A model generated the notes under the pieces. The model was not told the origin of the DNA and did no database searches. It saw nothing but the letters and a program-made list of their open reading frames with translations. Source: an uncultured Bacteroidota bacterium (GTDB taxonomy: Bacteria; Bacteroidota; Bacteroidia; Chitinophagales; Chitinophagaceae). From it: a DNA stretch of 5,694 nucleotides. Where the stretch lies: positions 1 through 5,694 of the forward strand of contig CALLKA010000172.1 of assembly GCA_938008665.1 (NCBI GenBank). The letters run 5' to 3'. The translations under genes and the position numbers were made by a program. Shown piece by piece: positions 1 to 5,694 of this stretch; the first letter of the stretch is position 1, and every line of letters starts with the position of its first letter.

Positions 1-69
1 TTTGATTAAAAGAGATTTTCCGCAGATGCAATGTTATAAGTTAGATATTCCCCAGCAAATAAACTAAAA

Positions 70-97
70 TGGGAAAAGACGTTCTAATCATAGAACG
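70..97 (-). terminator. Candidate intrinsic terminator of petF
   Basis: Read on the minus strand, a perfect 7-bp stem CGTTCTA/TAGAACG with a TGAT loop (80-97) lies about 22 nt after the petF stop codon and is followed by the T-rich run TCTTTT. The position and strand suit rho-independent termination of the ferredoxin message. The stem has only three G/C pairs and the U-tract is interrupted by a C, so it would be a weak terminator. Confidence 0.42.
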
Positions 98-119
98 CCT
101 AAAAAAAAGCTTTAGTTTT

Positions 120-413
120 CTAGTAAAGCTCTTCTTCTTGATGAGTAGTGATCGTACAATCAGAGCTAGGATAAGCAACACAAGTAAGAACGTATCCAGC
201 TTCGATTTGATCGTCATCAAGAAAAGACTGATCAGATTGATCTACAGTACCAGATTCAATTTTGCCCGCACAGGTAGAACAAGCACCAGCGCGACAAGAG
301 TAAGGCAAATCTAAACCCTGCTCTTCAGCAACGTCAAGAATGTACTCATCATCAGGTACTTCGATGGTTTGTTCGCCATCAGGCATTTTCAAAGTAACGT
401 TATAAGTAGCCAT
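120..413 (-). CDS. petF: Plant/cyanobacterial-type [2Fe-2S] ferredoxin (ferredoxin I)
   Basis: This is a soluble one-electron carrier that takes electrons from photosystem I and passes them to ferredoxin-NADP reductase, nitrite reductase and other partners. The 97-residue product has the full cluster motif C-x4-C-x2-C-x29-C (Cys40, Cys45, Cys48, Cys78) inside the hallmark stretches SCRAGACSTCAGK and DQSDQSFLDDDQIEAGY. Phe64 and the C-terminal QEEELY match residues known to matter for electron transfer to FNR in Anabaena ferredoxin. Length and sequence are typical of cyanobacterial ferredoxin I; a plastid or cyanophage copy is less likely. The start at 411-413 is chosen because it gives the family N-terminus MATYNVTL and has a good Shine-Dalgarno site 8 nt upstream. 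The frame stays open another 31 codons to 506, but that stretch crosses the suspected junction and is not family sequence. A photosynthetic ferredoxin beside Bacteroidota sugar genes is out of place. Confidence 0.96.
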   Translation of the reverse strand: MATYNVTLKMPDGEQTIEVPDDEYILDVAEEQGLDLPYSCRAGACSTCAGKIESGTVDQSDQSFLDDDQIEAGYVLTCVAYPSSDCTITTHQEEELY

Positions 414-420
414 GTAAGTT

Positions 421-428
421 TTCCTCTT
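421..428 (-). promoter_or_regulatory. Shine-Dalgarno site of petF
   Basis: The minus strand reads AAGAGGAA, with the GAGGA core at 422-426, 8 nt before the ATG at 413-411. It decides the petF start in favour of the 97-residue form over the longer open frame. It is the only clear Shine-Dalgarno site in the window. The other genes have A/T-rich leaders without one, as is usual in Bacteroidota. Confidence 0.75.
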
Positions 429-454
429 TATATAAGGTGAAATATTAATTACTG

Positions 455-482
455 CTAATAGAAGATTAATCTGCTCTGTTAA
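455..482 (-). promoter_or_regulatory. Candidate sigma-70 promoter of petF
   Basis: On the minus strand TTAACA (482-477, a 5/6 match to the -35 box) is followed after 16 nt by TATTAG (460-455, a 4/6 match to the -10 box). That leaves a leader of roughly 35 nt to the petF ATG. The arrangement is plausible for a cyanobacterial housekeeping promoter, but such matches arise easily in AT-rich DNA. It lies wholly on the cyanobacterial side of the suspected junction. Confidence 0.33.
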
Positions 483-1339
483 ACTGAGCGTATTTTTCTT
501 AACCATCCAGCATCATTTTTGATGGCACTTTTATTTGAGTAAAATAATACAACCACAACGGAAACAAGTGTCATGATTAATAAGTTCAACTTTGGTACTT
601 CTGTTAATTGACCTACAACTATTATAGCACCAATTAATAAAGTCATAATTAATAATGAACCAGCTGCTTTGTTTGCAGTTTCAAACTTTTCATCATTTTT
701 TCCATCAGGTAATTTTTTAGATAAACTAAAAAATATTGCTACCGCAGCAAATACCCCTGCTACAATTATGTATAGCAAGTTGATATTGGTAACAGTCACA
801 ACGCTGTTTTTTGCCGCAGGACTACCAAATAAGAAAAAGCTTACAATCAATGGTCCAATCGTCGTTCCAATACTATTTAAGCTGCCACCTAAATTTAATC
901 GGTGTGAACCAGTAGCAGGGTCGCCTAATAATATAGCAAAAGGTTGTGCCGCTGTTTGTTGTAATGAAAAGCCTAATGCCACCACAAAAAATGCAGCTAA
1001 AATTGCCGGGAATGAATTTGCATTCGCTGCAGGTATAATAAGCAATGCCCCAACGACTGAAATCCACAAACCATAGATAATCCCTTTCTTATATCCAATC
1101 TTATTTAAAATATCATACCCAATTAAGTTAGAGCATAAGAATAAAATTAAAGACCCAATAAAGTAAGCACCATAAAACGCAGAACCAATCAATTGAGACT
1201 CAAATTGACTTAAGTTGAAATGGGTTTTACAAAATGGGATAAAAATACTATTGGAGGCGGCAATAAATCCCCAAAAGAAGAATACAAGTACAAGGGTACT
1301 TAATGCACCTGTGTTGGTTGGTTGTTTGGTTTGGCTCAT
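479..1339 (-). CDS. FucP/GluP-type sugar MFS transporter, C-terminally truncated at the junction
   Basis: This is a predicted inner-membrane sugar symporter of the major facilitator superfamily, in the FucP/GluP branch common in Bacteroidota. Family signatures include FFFWGFIAASNSIFIPFCKTHF (around 20-41), SAFYGAYFIGSL (53-64) and QTAAQPFAILLGDP...RLNLGGSLNSIG (128-158), which aligns with E. coli FucP ETAANPFVTVLGP...RLNLAQTFNS. The N-terminal six-helix bundle is present. After a charged linker (about 207-226) come two further hydrophobic segments (about 228-243 and 251-267) that FucP lacks at this point. The protein ends at 286 residues, while the family runs to 400-500. Family sequence stops at Trp279 (codon 503-505), and the last seven residues (LRKIRSV) are read from the petF-side DNA before a chance stop at 479-481. 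The C-terminal half is therefore missing, so the product as read would not be functional. The start at 1337-1339 gives a normal short N-terminus before helix 1. No Shine-Dalgarno site is visible. The gene is divergent from glgA. The sugar is unknown. Confidence 0.88.
   Translation of the reverse strand: MSQTKQPTNTGALSTLVLVFFFWGFIAASNSIFIPFCKTHFNLSQFESQLIGSAFYGAYFIGSLILFLCSNLIGYDILNKIGYKKGIIYGLWISVVGALLIIPAANANSFPAILAAFFVVALGFSLQQTAAQPFAILLGDPATGSHRLNLGGSLNSIGTTIGPLIVSFFLFGSPAAKNSVVTVTNINLLYIIVAGVFAAVAIFFSLSKKLPDGKNDEKFETANKAAGSLLIMTLLIGAIIVVGQLTEVPKLNLLIMTLVSVVVVLFYSNKSAIKNDAGWLRKIRSV
498..506. other. Suspected junction between cyanobacterial and Bacteroidota DNA
   Basis: Family homology of the FucP-type transporter ends at the codon at 503-505, in the middle of the protein. 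The sequence to the left reads as the upstream region of a cyanobacterial petF. No inverted repeat, transposase, tRNA or direct repeat is visible at the boundary. The simplest explanation is a chimeric contig joining two organisms from a mixed sample. A true rearrangement or transfer that broke the transporter gene cannot be excluded from sequence alone. Confidence 0.7.
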
Positions 1340-1493
1340 AAAATTCGTTAGTTTATTCGGTTATCGTTTTTCGATTGTGTAAAATACTTAAAATAATAAT
1401 TAAATGTTCATTTTGGGTCAAATCAATCATTAAATATTTTATTGATATTCAATGATATTTTTAGTAAATTTAAAATTAAATGAACTTTCATAA
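1340..1493. promoter_or_regulatory. Divergent promoter region between the sugar transporter and glgA
   Basis: This very AT-rich 154-bp spacer must hold the promoters of both the minus-strand transporter and the plus-strand glgA operon. For the transporter, the minus strand has TTG (1452-1450), a 23-nt gap and TTGATTTG (1426-1419). That is one mismatch from the Bacteroidota -7 box TAnnTTTG and at the upper end of the usual spacing. For glgA, TTTG at 1412-1415 could serve as a -33 box, but no good -7 box follows, and TATTTTTA at 1456-1463 is a near match without a well-placed partner. ATTGA-TAT-TCAAT (1441-1453) is an inverted repeat that could bind a shared regulator. No Shine-Dalgarno site precedes either start codon. 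Confidence 0.45.
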
Positions 1494-2903
1494 ATGATAG
1501 TTTTACATGTAAGCGCAGAGTGTTATCCAATGGCAAAGGCAGGTGGATTGGGAGATGTAGTAGGAGCTTTGCCTAAGTATCAAAAAAAAATGGGCGATGA
1601 CGCCATGGTCGTCATGCCTATGTATGATACCCCTTTTTTAAAAAGCAATACTTGGGACACCATTTTTAAAGGAAAAATGAATTTAGGTGATTGGCATTTT
1701 GATTACACAATTATAAAGGAACAAACAGGCAAATTAGGGTATTCCTTGTTTTTGGTAGATATTAATGGTGTTCTAGATCGACCTAAAATTTATGGTTACG
1801 ATGATGATATTAGTCGTTTTTTAGCATTTCAAGTTTCTGTTTTAAATTGGTTATCACATTGGACGATTTTACCCGATGTGTTACACTGTCATGATCATCA
1901 AGCGGGGCTGCTGCCATTCATGATGCGTCATAGTAATGATTATCAAAAACTAAAATCAATAAAAACGGTATTTACTATACACAATGCACAATACCAAGGT
2001 GCGATGGGTTGGGAGAAAAGTAGTTTGCTTCCAACTTGGGACTCTTGGCAACAAGGATTATTGGAATGGGATGGACATGTAAATTCATTAGCTACTGGGA
2101 TTAAATGTGCAGATAAAGTAACCACGGTAAGTGAAACTTATATGGCGCAATTAAAATACCAATCCGCAGGTTTAGAATCATTATTTGAAAAAGAGCAAGC
2201 CAAATGTTCGGGGATTTTAAACGGAATTGATACTGAATTTTGGGATCCTTCTACTGATCCAATGATACAGTACCATTATAATAAGCAAACCGTATTGTTA
2301 GGAAAACAAAAAAACAAAGAAGCGCTTTGTTCAAAATATAATTTAGACATGCGTAAACCACTCATTGTATTTATTGGAAGGCTGGTGGGCGAAAAAGCTG
2401 CGGATGTATTGCCCGGGGCTATTCAACATGCTTTAGATAAAACAAATGGGGGCGCTAACTTTTTTGTTATTGGTGCAGGGGATACTGCTGTAGAATCTGC
2501 ATTAAATTATTTAAAACAATTATATCCTGAAAATTATAATTGCTGGATAGGGTATGATGAAGCTATCGGTCATGATGCTTATGCAAGTGCTGATTTTTTA
2601 TTAATGCCTAGTCGGGTGGAGCCTTGTGGTTTGAACCAAATGTATGCATTGCGTTATGGTACCATTCCCATGGTAAGAGATACTGGTGGATTGCATGATA
2701 CGGTTATTGATATGGGCGATCCTGAAGGTTTTGGAATTAAATTCTTACATGCAGATGAAGCAGATATTGTTCATTCTGTAGAAAGAGCCATTGAATTATA
2801 TGAGGATAAAGCAAAAATGACTAAATTGATAAAACAATGTATGGAGATAGATCATAGTTGGGAATCGGTGGTGCTTGCTTATAAAAAAATGTATGCATCT
2901 TGA
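1494..2903 (+). CDS. glgA: Glycogen synthase, ADP-glucose type (GT5)
   Basis: This cytoplasmic enzyme transfers glucose from ADP-glucose to the non-reducing end of an alpha-1,4-glucan, the elongation step of bacterial glycogen synthesis. The 469-residue protein is full length for GT5 (about 470-480 residues) and has the two Rossmann-like lobes of a GT-B fold. The N-terminal lobe carries KAGGLGD (15-21, donor/glucan-binding loop), HCHDHQAGLLP (131-141) and TIHNAQYQG (161-169). The C-terminal lobe carries NGIDTEFWDP (243-252), FIGRLVGEKAAD (293-304, with Arg296 and Lys301 in the nucleotide phosphate-binding positions), PSRVEPCGLNQ (372-382, with Glu376 matching the conserved glutamate E377 of E. 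coli GlgA) and YGTIPMVRDTGGLHDTV (388-404). The start at 1494 puts the KxGGL loop at the normal distance from the N-terminus. It is the first gene of a plus-strand operon, and glgC follows 33 bp later with no terminator between. A run of nine A (1582-1590) sits within codons 30-32 and could cause sequencing indels, but the frame is intact. Confidence 0.97.
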   Translation: MIVLHVSAECYPMAKAGGLGDVVGALPKYQKKMGDDAMVVMPMYDTPFLKSNTWDTIFKGKMNLGDWHFDYTIIKEQTGKLGYSLFLVDINGVLDRPKIYGYDDDISRFLAFQVSVLNWLSHWTILPDVLHCHDHQAGLLPFMMRHSNDYQKLKSIKTVFTIHNAQYQGAMGWEKSSLLPTWDSWQQGLLEWDGHVNSLATGIKCADKVTTVSETYMAQLKYQSAGLESLFEKEQAKCSGILNGIDTEFWDPSTDPMIQYHYNKQTVLLGKQKNKEALCSKYNLDMRKPLIVFIGRLVGEKAADVLPGAIQHALDKTNGGANFFVIGAGDTAVESALNYLKQLYPENYNCWIGYDEAIGHDAYASADFLLMPSRVEPCGLNQMYALRYGTIPMVRDTGGLHDTVIDMGDPEGFGIKFLHADEADIVHSVERAIELYEDKAKMTKLIKQCMEIDHSWESVVLAYKKMYAS

Positions 2904-2921
2904 TAAGTTCAATTATTAAAA

Positions 2922-2939
2922 TTTAAACTATTCGTTATG
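2922..2939 (+). repeat. Conserved leader element before glgC, copy 1
   Basis: The 18 nt ending in the glgC start codon, TTTAAACTATTCGTTATG, match 16 of 18 positions with those ending in the start codon of the downstream transporter (4275-4292). No Shine-Dalgarno site is present, so this could be a translation-initiation or transcription-start element, or the trace of a duplicated 5' end. Its function is not known to me. Confidence 0.55.
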
Positions 2940-4220
2940 GCTGTATTTGCAAAACAAACTGTCGCTATTATTTTGGGAGGTGGTGCAGGTTCAAGGTTAT
3001 ATCCATTAACTGCAAGTAGATCAAAGCCGGCCGTACCCATTGGAGGGAAATACCGTTTGGTAGATATCCCGATTAGTAATTGTATCAATAGTAATTTGAA
3101 TCGAATTTTTGTTTTAACACAATTTAATTCTGCTTCCTTAAATCAGCATATTAAAAACACGTATCATTTTAGTGCGTTTAGTTCAGGCTTTGTTGATATT
3201 TTAGCTGCCGAGCAAACGCCAGACAATCCAGGATGGTTCCAAGGTACTGCAGATGCGGTCCGACAATCCTTGCGACATTTAGCAAAAATGGATTTTGAAT
3301 ATGTTTTAATTTTAAGTGGGGATCAATTATATCAAATGGATTTTAATGAAATGATTGAAGCGCATAAAAATAGTGGTGCTGCATTAACCATTGCAACCAT
3401 TCCAGTGACGGAAAGAGAAGCCCCAGAGTTTGGAATATTAAAGTCAAACGAAGCACAAGTGATTACCTCCTTTGTAGAAAAACCAAAAAAGGAAATTTTA
3501 TCCGAATGGGTAAGTGATACGGGTGCATTGATGCAATCACAAGGTAGAAATTATTTGGCCTCCATGGGTATCTATGTTTTTAATAAAGAAATTTTATATG
3601 AATTTTTAAATGAAGTGCATCCCAATGCGACGGATTTCGGGAAGGAGATAATTCCGGATTCTATTTCTAATTATAAAGTATTAAGCTATCAGCATGAAGG
3701 TTATTGGACAGATATTGGAAATATTTATTCTTTCTTTGAAGCAAATATTTCATTGACAGACGAAATACCGCAGTTTAATTTATTTGACAGCGCACAAACC
3801 GTTTATACAAGATCAAGAATGTTGCCACCCGCAAAAATTAGTGGTACGCAAATTCAAAATGCAATTGTTGCAGAAGGATCCATTATACATGCGGCATCCA
3901 TCACTAAATCAGTGATTGGAATTCGCTCAAGAATTGGAAAGGACACTGTGATTAAAAATTCCTACATCATGGGTTGTGATTATTATGAAACCATTAACCA
4001 GATCAATCAAAAAACTGAAAAGGGGCAACCCGTTTTGGGTATTGGGGAGCGATGTGTGATTGAAGATGCCATCGTTGATAAAAATTGTTCTATTGGTAAC
4101 GATGTACAAATTAAAGGAGGCCCACATCTAGAGAAAATTGACCACCCATTATATACCGTGAAGGATGGCATCGTGGTTATAAAAAAGGGTGCAGTTATCC
4201 CCAATGGGTTTGTCATATAA
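2937..4220 (+). CDS. glgC: Glucose-1-phosphate adenylyltransferase (ADP-glucose pyrophosphorylase)
   Basis: This cytoplasmic enzyme converts glucose-1-phosphate and ATP to ADP-glucose and pyrophosphate, normally the regulated first committed step of glycogen synthesis, and acts as a tetramer. The 427-residue protein is full length. The N-terminal nucleotidyltransferase domain has GGGAGSRLYPLT (14-25), KPAVPIGGKYRLVDIPISNC (30-49), WFQGTADAV (100-108), SGDQLYQMD (127-135, with Asp129 in the catalytic position of E. coli Asp142), FVEKP (179-183, with Lys182 in the glucose-1-phosphate-binding position of E. coli Lys195) and GYWTDIG (255-261). The C-terminal third is the left-handed beta-helix domain. 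Lys382 and Lys417 align with the 3-phosphoglycerate-related lysines K382 and K419 of Anabaena AGPase, while the E. coli fructose-1,6-bisphosphate site Lys39 is Ser27 here. The overall sequence is closer to the cyanobacterial/plant type than to the E. coli type. The gene is cotranscribed with glgA (33-bp gap) and uses the start at 2937, which carries the shared leader element. Confidence 0.97.
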   Translation: MAVFAKQTVAIILGGGAGSRLYPLTASRSKPAVPIGGKYRLVDIPISNCINSNLNRIFVLTQFNSASLNQHIKNTYHFSAFSSGFVDILAAEQTPDNPGWFQGTADAVRQSLRHLAKMDFEYVLILSGDQLYQMDFNEMIEAHKNSGAALTIATIPVTEREAPEFGILKSNEAQVITSFVEKPKKEILSEWVSDTGALMQSQGRNYLASMGIYVFNKEILYEFLNEVHPNATDFGKEIIPDSISNYKVLSYQHEGYWTDIGNIYSFFEANISLTDEIPQFNLFDSAQTVYTRSRMLPPAKISGTQIQNAIVAEGSIIHAASITKSVIGIRSRIGKDTVIKNSYIMGCDYYETINQINQKTEKGQPVLGIGERCVIEDAIVDKNCSIGNDVQIKGGPHLEKIDHPLYTVKDGIVVIKKGAVIPNGFVI

Positions 4221-4258
4221 AAAAGGGGGCTTTTCAATCATTATTTTTTGTATTTTGT

Positions 4259-4275
4259 AGTGTAATTTTTACACT
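4259..4275 (+). promoter_or_regulatory. Perfect inverted repeat upstream of the SLC45-like transporter
   Basis: AGTGTAA-TTT-TTACACT is a perfect 7-bp inverted repeat with a 3-nt centre, in the 69-bp gap between glgC and the transporter, ending 14 nt before its ATG. It could be an operator for a dimeric regulator, or a leader hairpin that separates transporter expression from glgAC. Only TTT follows the repeat, so it is a poor intrinsic terminator. It abuts the shared leader element. Confidence 0.45.
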
Positions 4276-4292
4276 TTAAACGATTCGCTATG
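4275..4292 (+). repeat. Conserved leader element before the SLC45-like transporter, copy 2
   Basis: TTTAAACGATTCGCTATG ends in the transporter start codon and matches the glgC leader (2922-2939) except at two positions. Both copies hold the same place relative to the ATG. This supports 4290 as the real start over the internal Met12. Confidence 0.55.
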
Positions 4293-5642
4293 TCTCCAAC
4301 TAATTTATTGCCGAAGCCCAAGATGTCGGTCCTGCAAATCATTTTTATGAGTTTTGGGTTTTTAGGAATTCAATTTGGATTTGCTTTACAAAATGGAAAT
4401 ACGTCCAGAATTTTAAGGTCATTTGGTGCTGATGTTGAACAGTTGCCCATGTTTTGGATTGTTGCGCCACTGGTTGGGATGATTGTACAACCTATCATCG
4501 GACATTATAGTGATCGGACATGGAATAAGTTTGGAAGAAGAAAACCCTATTTTTTAGTGGGTGCAATTTTATCCTCCATTGCATTAGTGTTACTGCCCAA
4601 TTCTAGCTTACTTACTTCGGTATTACCAGTGTTATGGATGGGTGCAGGGATGGTCATGATTATGGATGCTTCATTTAATGTATCCATGGAACCATTTAGG
4701 GCTTTGGTAGCGGATAATTTACCTGAAAGCCAACGCACATCCGGTTTCGCTATACAAACATTTTTAATTGGCATAGGTGCTGTTGTAGGTTCAGCATTAC
4801 CTTCGATATTAGCACAGGTAGGATTTTCACAGGAAGCTGGCGTAACGGGCGTTGCTGACAATATTCGTTATTCTTTTTATATCGGTGCAGTTGTTTTTAT
4901 GGCTGCCATCTTAGTGACTGTATTTTTTTCCAAAGAATATCCGCCTGAGCAATATGCACAGTATCATGGTCAAGCGGATACGGATATAAAAGAGAAAAGT
5001 AGTCTGTTGAATATTTTTACTGATTTTAAAAATATGCCGCGCACGATGAAGCAATTAGGGTTGGTTCAATTTTTTTCTTGGTTCGCACTGTTTAGTATGT
5101 GGGTTTTTACGACGGATGCAGTGGCTACGCATGTGTACGGATTGACAGGGGAGTATTCAAAATCAATTGAATATAATACGGCAGGTAATGTAGTGAGCTC
5201 TGCATTTGGTGTATATAATTTAGTTGCCGCTGTTTATGCACTTTGTTTGCCATTGCTTGCTAAATTTTTAGGACGCAAAGGAACGCATGCATTTTCATTA
5301 ATGGCAGGAGGGCTTGGTTTGTTGTCCATTTATTTTATCAAAGATCCTGCCATGTTAACCTATTCCATGATTGGTGTAGGATTGGCATGGGCAAGTATTT
5401 TAGCCATGCCCTATGTGATATTATCTGGATCCATCCCAGCTGGTAAATTAGGTATTTATATGGGTATATTTAATTTCTTTATAACCCTGCCGCAAATTGT
5501 GAATGGAATATTTGGTGGCTTTATAGTGAAACATTTTTACAATGGGCAATCTATATATGCAATTGTGTTGGCTGGATTTTTATTGATTTGCGCTGCCGTA
5601 AGTGTATTATTTGTATATGATGCAGGCGCTGATAATAAATAA
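4290..5642 (+). CDS. SLC45/GPH-like MFS sugar transporter
   Basis: This is a predicted 12-helix inner-membrane sugar:cation symporter of 450 residues. It belongs to the group that contains animal SLC45, plant sucrose carriers and bacterial maltose transporters. The loop between helices 2 and 3 carries GHYSDRTWNKFGRRKPY (71-87), the MFS signature in its SLC45/sucrose-carrier form. MEPFRALVADNLPESQRTSG (133-152), QFFSWFALFSMWVFTTDAVATHVYG (260-284) and MPYVILSGSIPAGKLGIYMG...NFFITLPQ (373-402) also fit this group. A hydrophilic central loop (about 214-253) separates the two six-helix halves. The length is normal and the C-terminus (YDAGADNK) is complete. The gene lies 69 bp after glgC on the same strand, suggesting that the imported sugar feeds glycogen synthesis. 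Maltose, another alpha-glucoside or glucose is the likely cargo, but this is inferred from family and context. Met12 is an alternative start, but the leader repeat favours Met1. The inverted repeat upstream may give separate control. Confidence 0.9.
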   Translation: MSPTNLLPKPKMSVLQIIFMSFGFLGIQFGFALQNGNTSRILRSFGADVEQLPMFWIVAPLVGMIVQPIIGHYSDRTWNKFGRRKPYFLVGAILSSIALVLLPNSSLLTSVLPVLWMGAGMVMIMDASFNVSMEPFRALVADNLPESQRTSGFAIQTFLIGIGAVVGSALPSILAQVGFSQEAGVTGVADNIRYSFYIGAVVFMAAILVTVFFSKEYPPEQYAQYHGQADTDIKEKSSLLNIFTDFKNMPRTMKQLGLVQFFSWFALFSMWVFTTDAVATHVYGLTGEYSKSIEYNTAGNVVSSAFGVYNLVAAVYALCLPLLAKFLGRKGTHAFSLMAGGLGLLSIYFIKDPAMLTYSMIGVGLAWASILAMPYVILSGSIPAGKLGIYMGIFNFFITLPQIVNGIFGGFIVKHFYNGQSIYAIVLAGFLLICAAVSVLFVYDAGADNK

Positions 5643-5658
5643 ATTATCCATTTTAACA

Positions 5659-5694
5659 ATGAAAAATTATTACAATAAAAAAAAAGAGTATGAA
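5659..5694 (+). CDS. Start of a further operon gene, cut by the window end
   Basis: An ATG 16 nt after the transporter stop codon opens a frame (MKNYYNKKKEYE) that runs to the end of the window without a stop. The tight spacing and same strand suggest a fourth gene of the glgA-glgC-transporter operon. Twelve residues are too few to assign a family. A second ATG in another frame at 5690-5692 is an alternative start. A run of nine A (5677-5685) lies inside the first codons, so an indel there would shift the frame. Confidence 0.45.
   Translation, partial: MKNYYNKKKEYE

Noticed and set aside
1..69. Possible further gene or RNA at the left edge
   Set aside because: No open frame, tRNA-like fold or clear motif is visible in this short stretch.
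69..314. Plus-strand open frame of 81 codons over petF
   Set aside because: It lies antisense to a certain gene, its composition is low in information and it resembles no protein I know.
414..506. A 31-residue N-terminal extension of the ferredoxin (start at 504-506)
   Set aside because: It crosses the suspected junction, is not ferredoxin family sequence and has no Shine-Dalgarno site. The internal start has a good one and gives the normal N-terminus.
669..1076. Plus-strand open frame of 135 codons antisense to the FucP-type transporter
   Set aside because: It is a shadow frame. The minus-strand reading has clear family motifs and this one has none.
1582..1590. Nine-A run in glgA as a programmed frameshift or phase-variation site
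   Set aside because: The zero frame continues through all GlgA motifs and no alternative product is evident. Runs of A are common in this AT-rich DNA.
3927..4237. Two minus-strand open frames over the end of glgC
   Set aside because: They overlap the conserved beta-helix domain of GlgC and have no recognisable features.
4216..4250. Possible intrinsic terminator after glgC (AAAAG-GGG-CTTTT)
   Set aside because: The stem would be only five pairs, mostly A/T, and no continuous T-run follows directly. I do not call it a terminator.

Overview
The window looks like two pieces of different origin joined near position 503. Positions 1 to about 502 carry a plant-type [2Fe-2S] ferredoxin (petF) on the minus strand. 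It has a textbook cyanobacterial protein sequence, a clear Shine-Dalgarno site, a plausible sigma-70 promoter and a small terminator hairpin. Positions of about 503 to 5694 look like Bacteroidota, probably a freshwater Chitinophagales-type bacterium (inference). The reasons are AT-rich coding sequence, no Shine-Dalgarno sites before any gene, a sugar transporter of the Bacteroidota FucP/GluP kind, and a glgA-glgC-transporter gene string.

Layout, left to right: a candidate petF terminator (80-97, minus); petF (120-413, minus) with its upstream region; the suspected junction at about 498-506; a FucP/GluP-type sugar transporter gene (479-1339, minus) that loses its C-terminal half exactly at the junction; a 154-bp divergent intergenic region; glgA, glycogen synthase (1494-2903, plus); glgC, ADP-glucose pyrophosphorylase (2937-4220, plus); an SLC45/GPH-like sugar transporter (4290-5642, plus); and the first 12 codons of a probable further gene (5659 to the window end).

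The plus-strand genes form a likely operon with gaps of 33, 69 and 16 bp. GlgC makes ADP-glucose from glucose-1-phosphate and ATP, and GlgA adds the glucose to a growing alpha-1,4-glucan. The downstream transporter probably brings in a glucose-containing sugar, and the divergent FucP-type transporter is a second sugar importer. Together they make a sugar-uptake and glycogen-storage locus. Branching enzyme and phosphorylase are not in the window.

I see no new defence, mobile or RNA system. The main points for a second look are the cyanobacterial/Bacteroidota junction, an 18-nt leader shared by glgC and the following transporter, a perfect inverted repeat before that transporter, loss of both FucP proton-coupling carboxylates in the first transporter, and cyanobacterial-type rather than enterobacterial-type allosteric lysines in GlgC.
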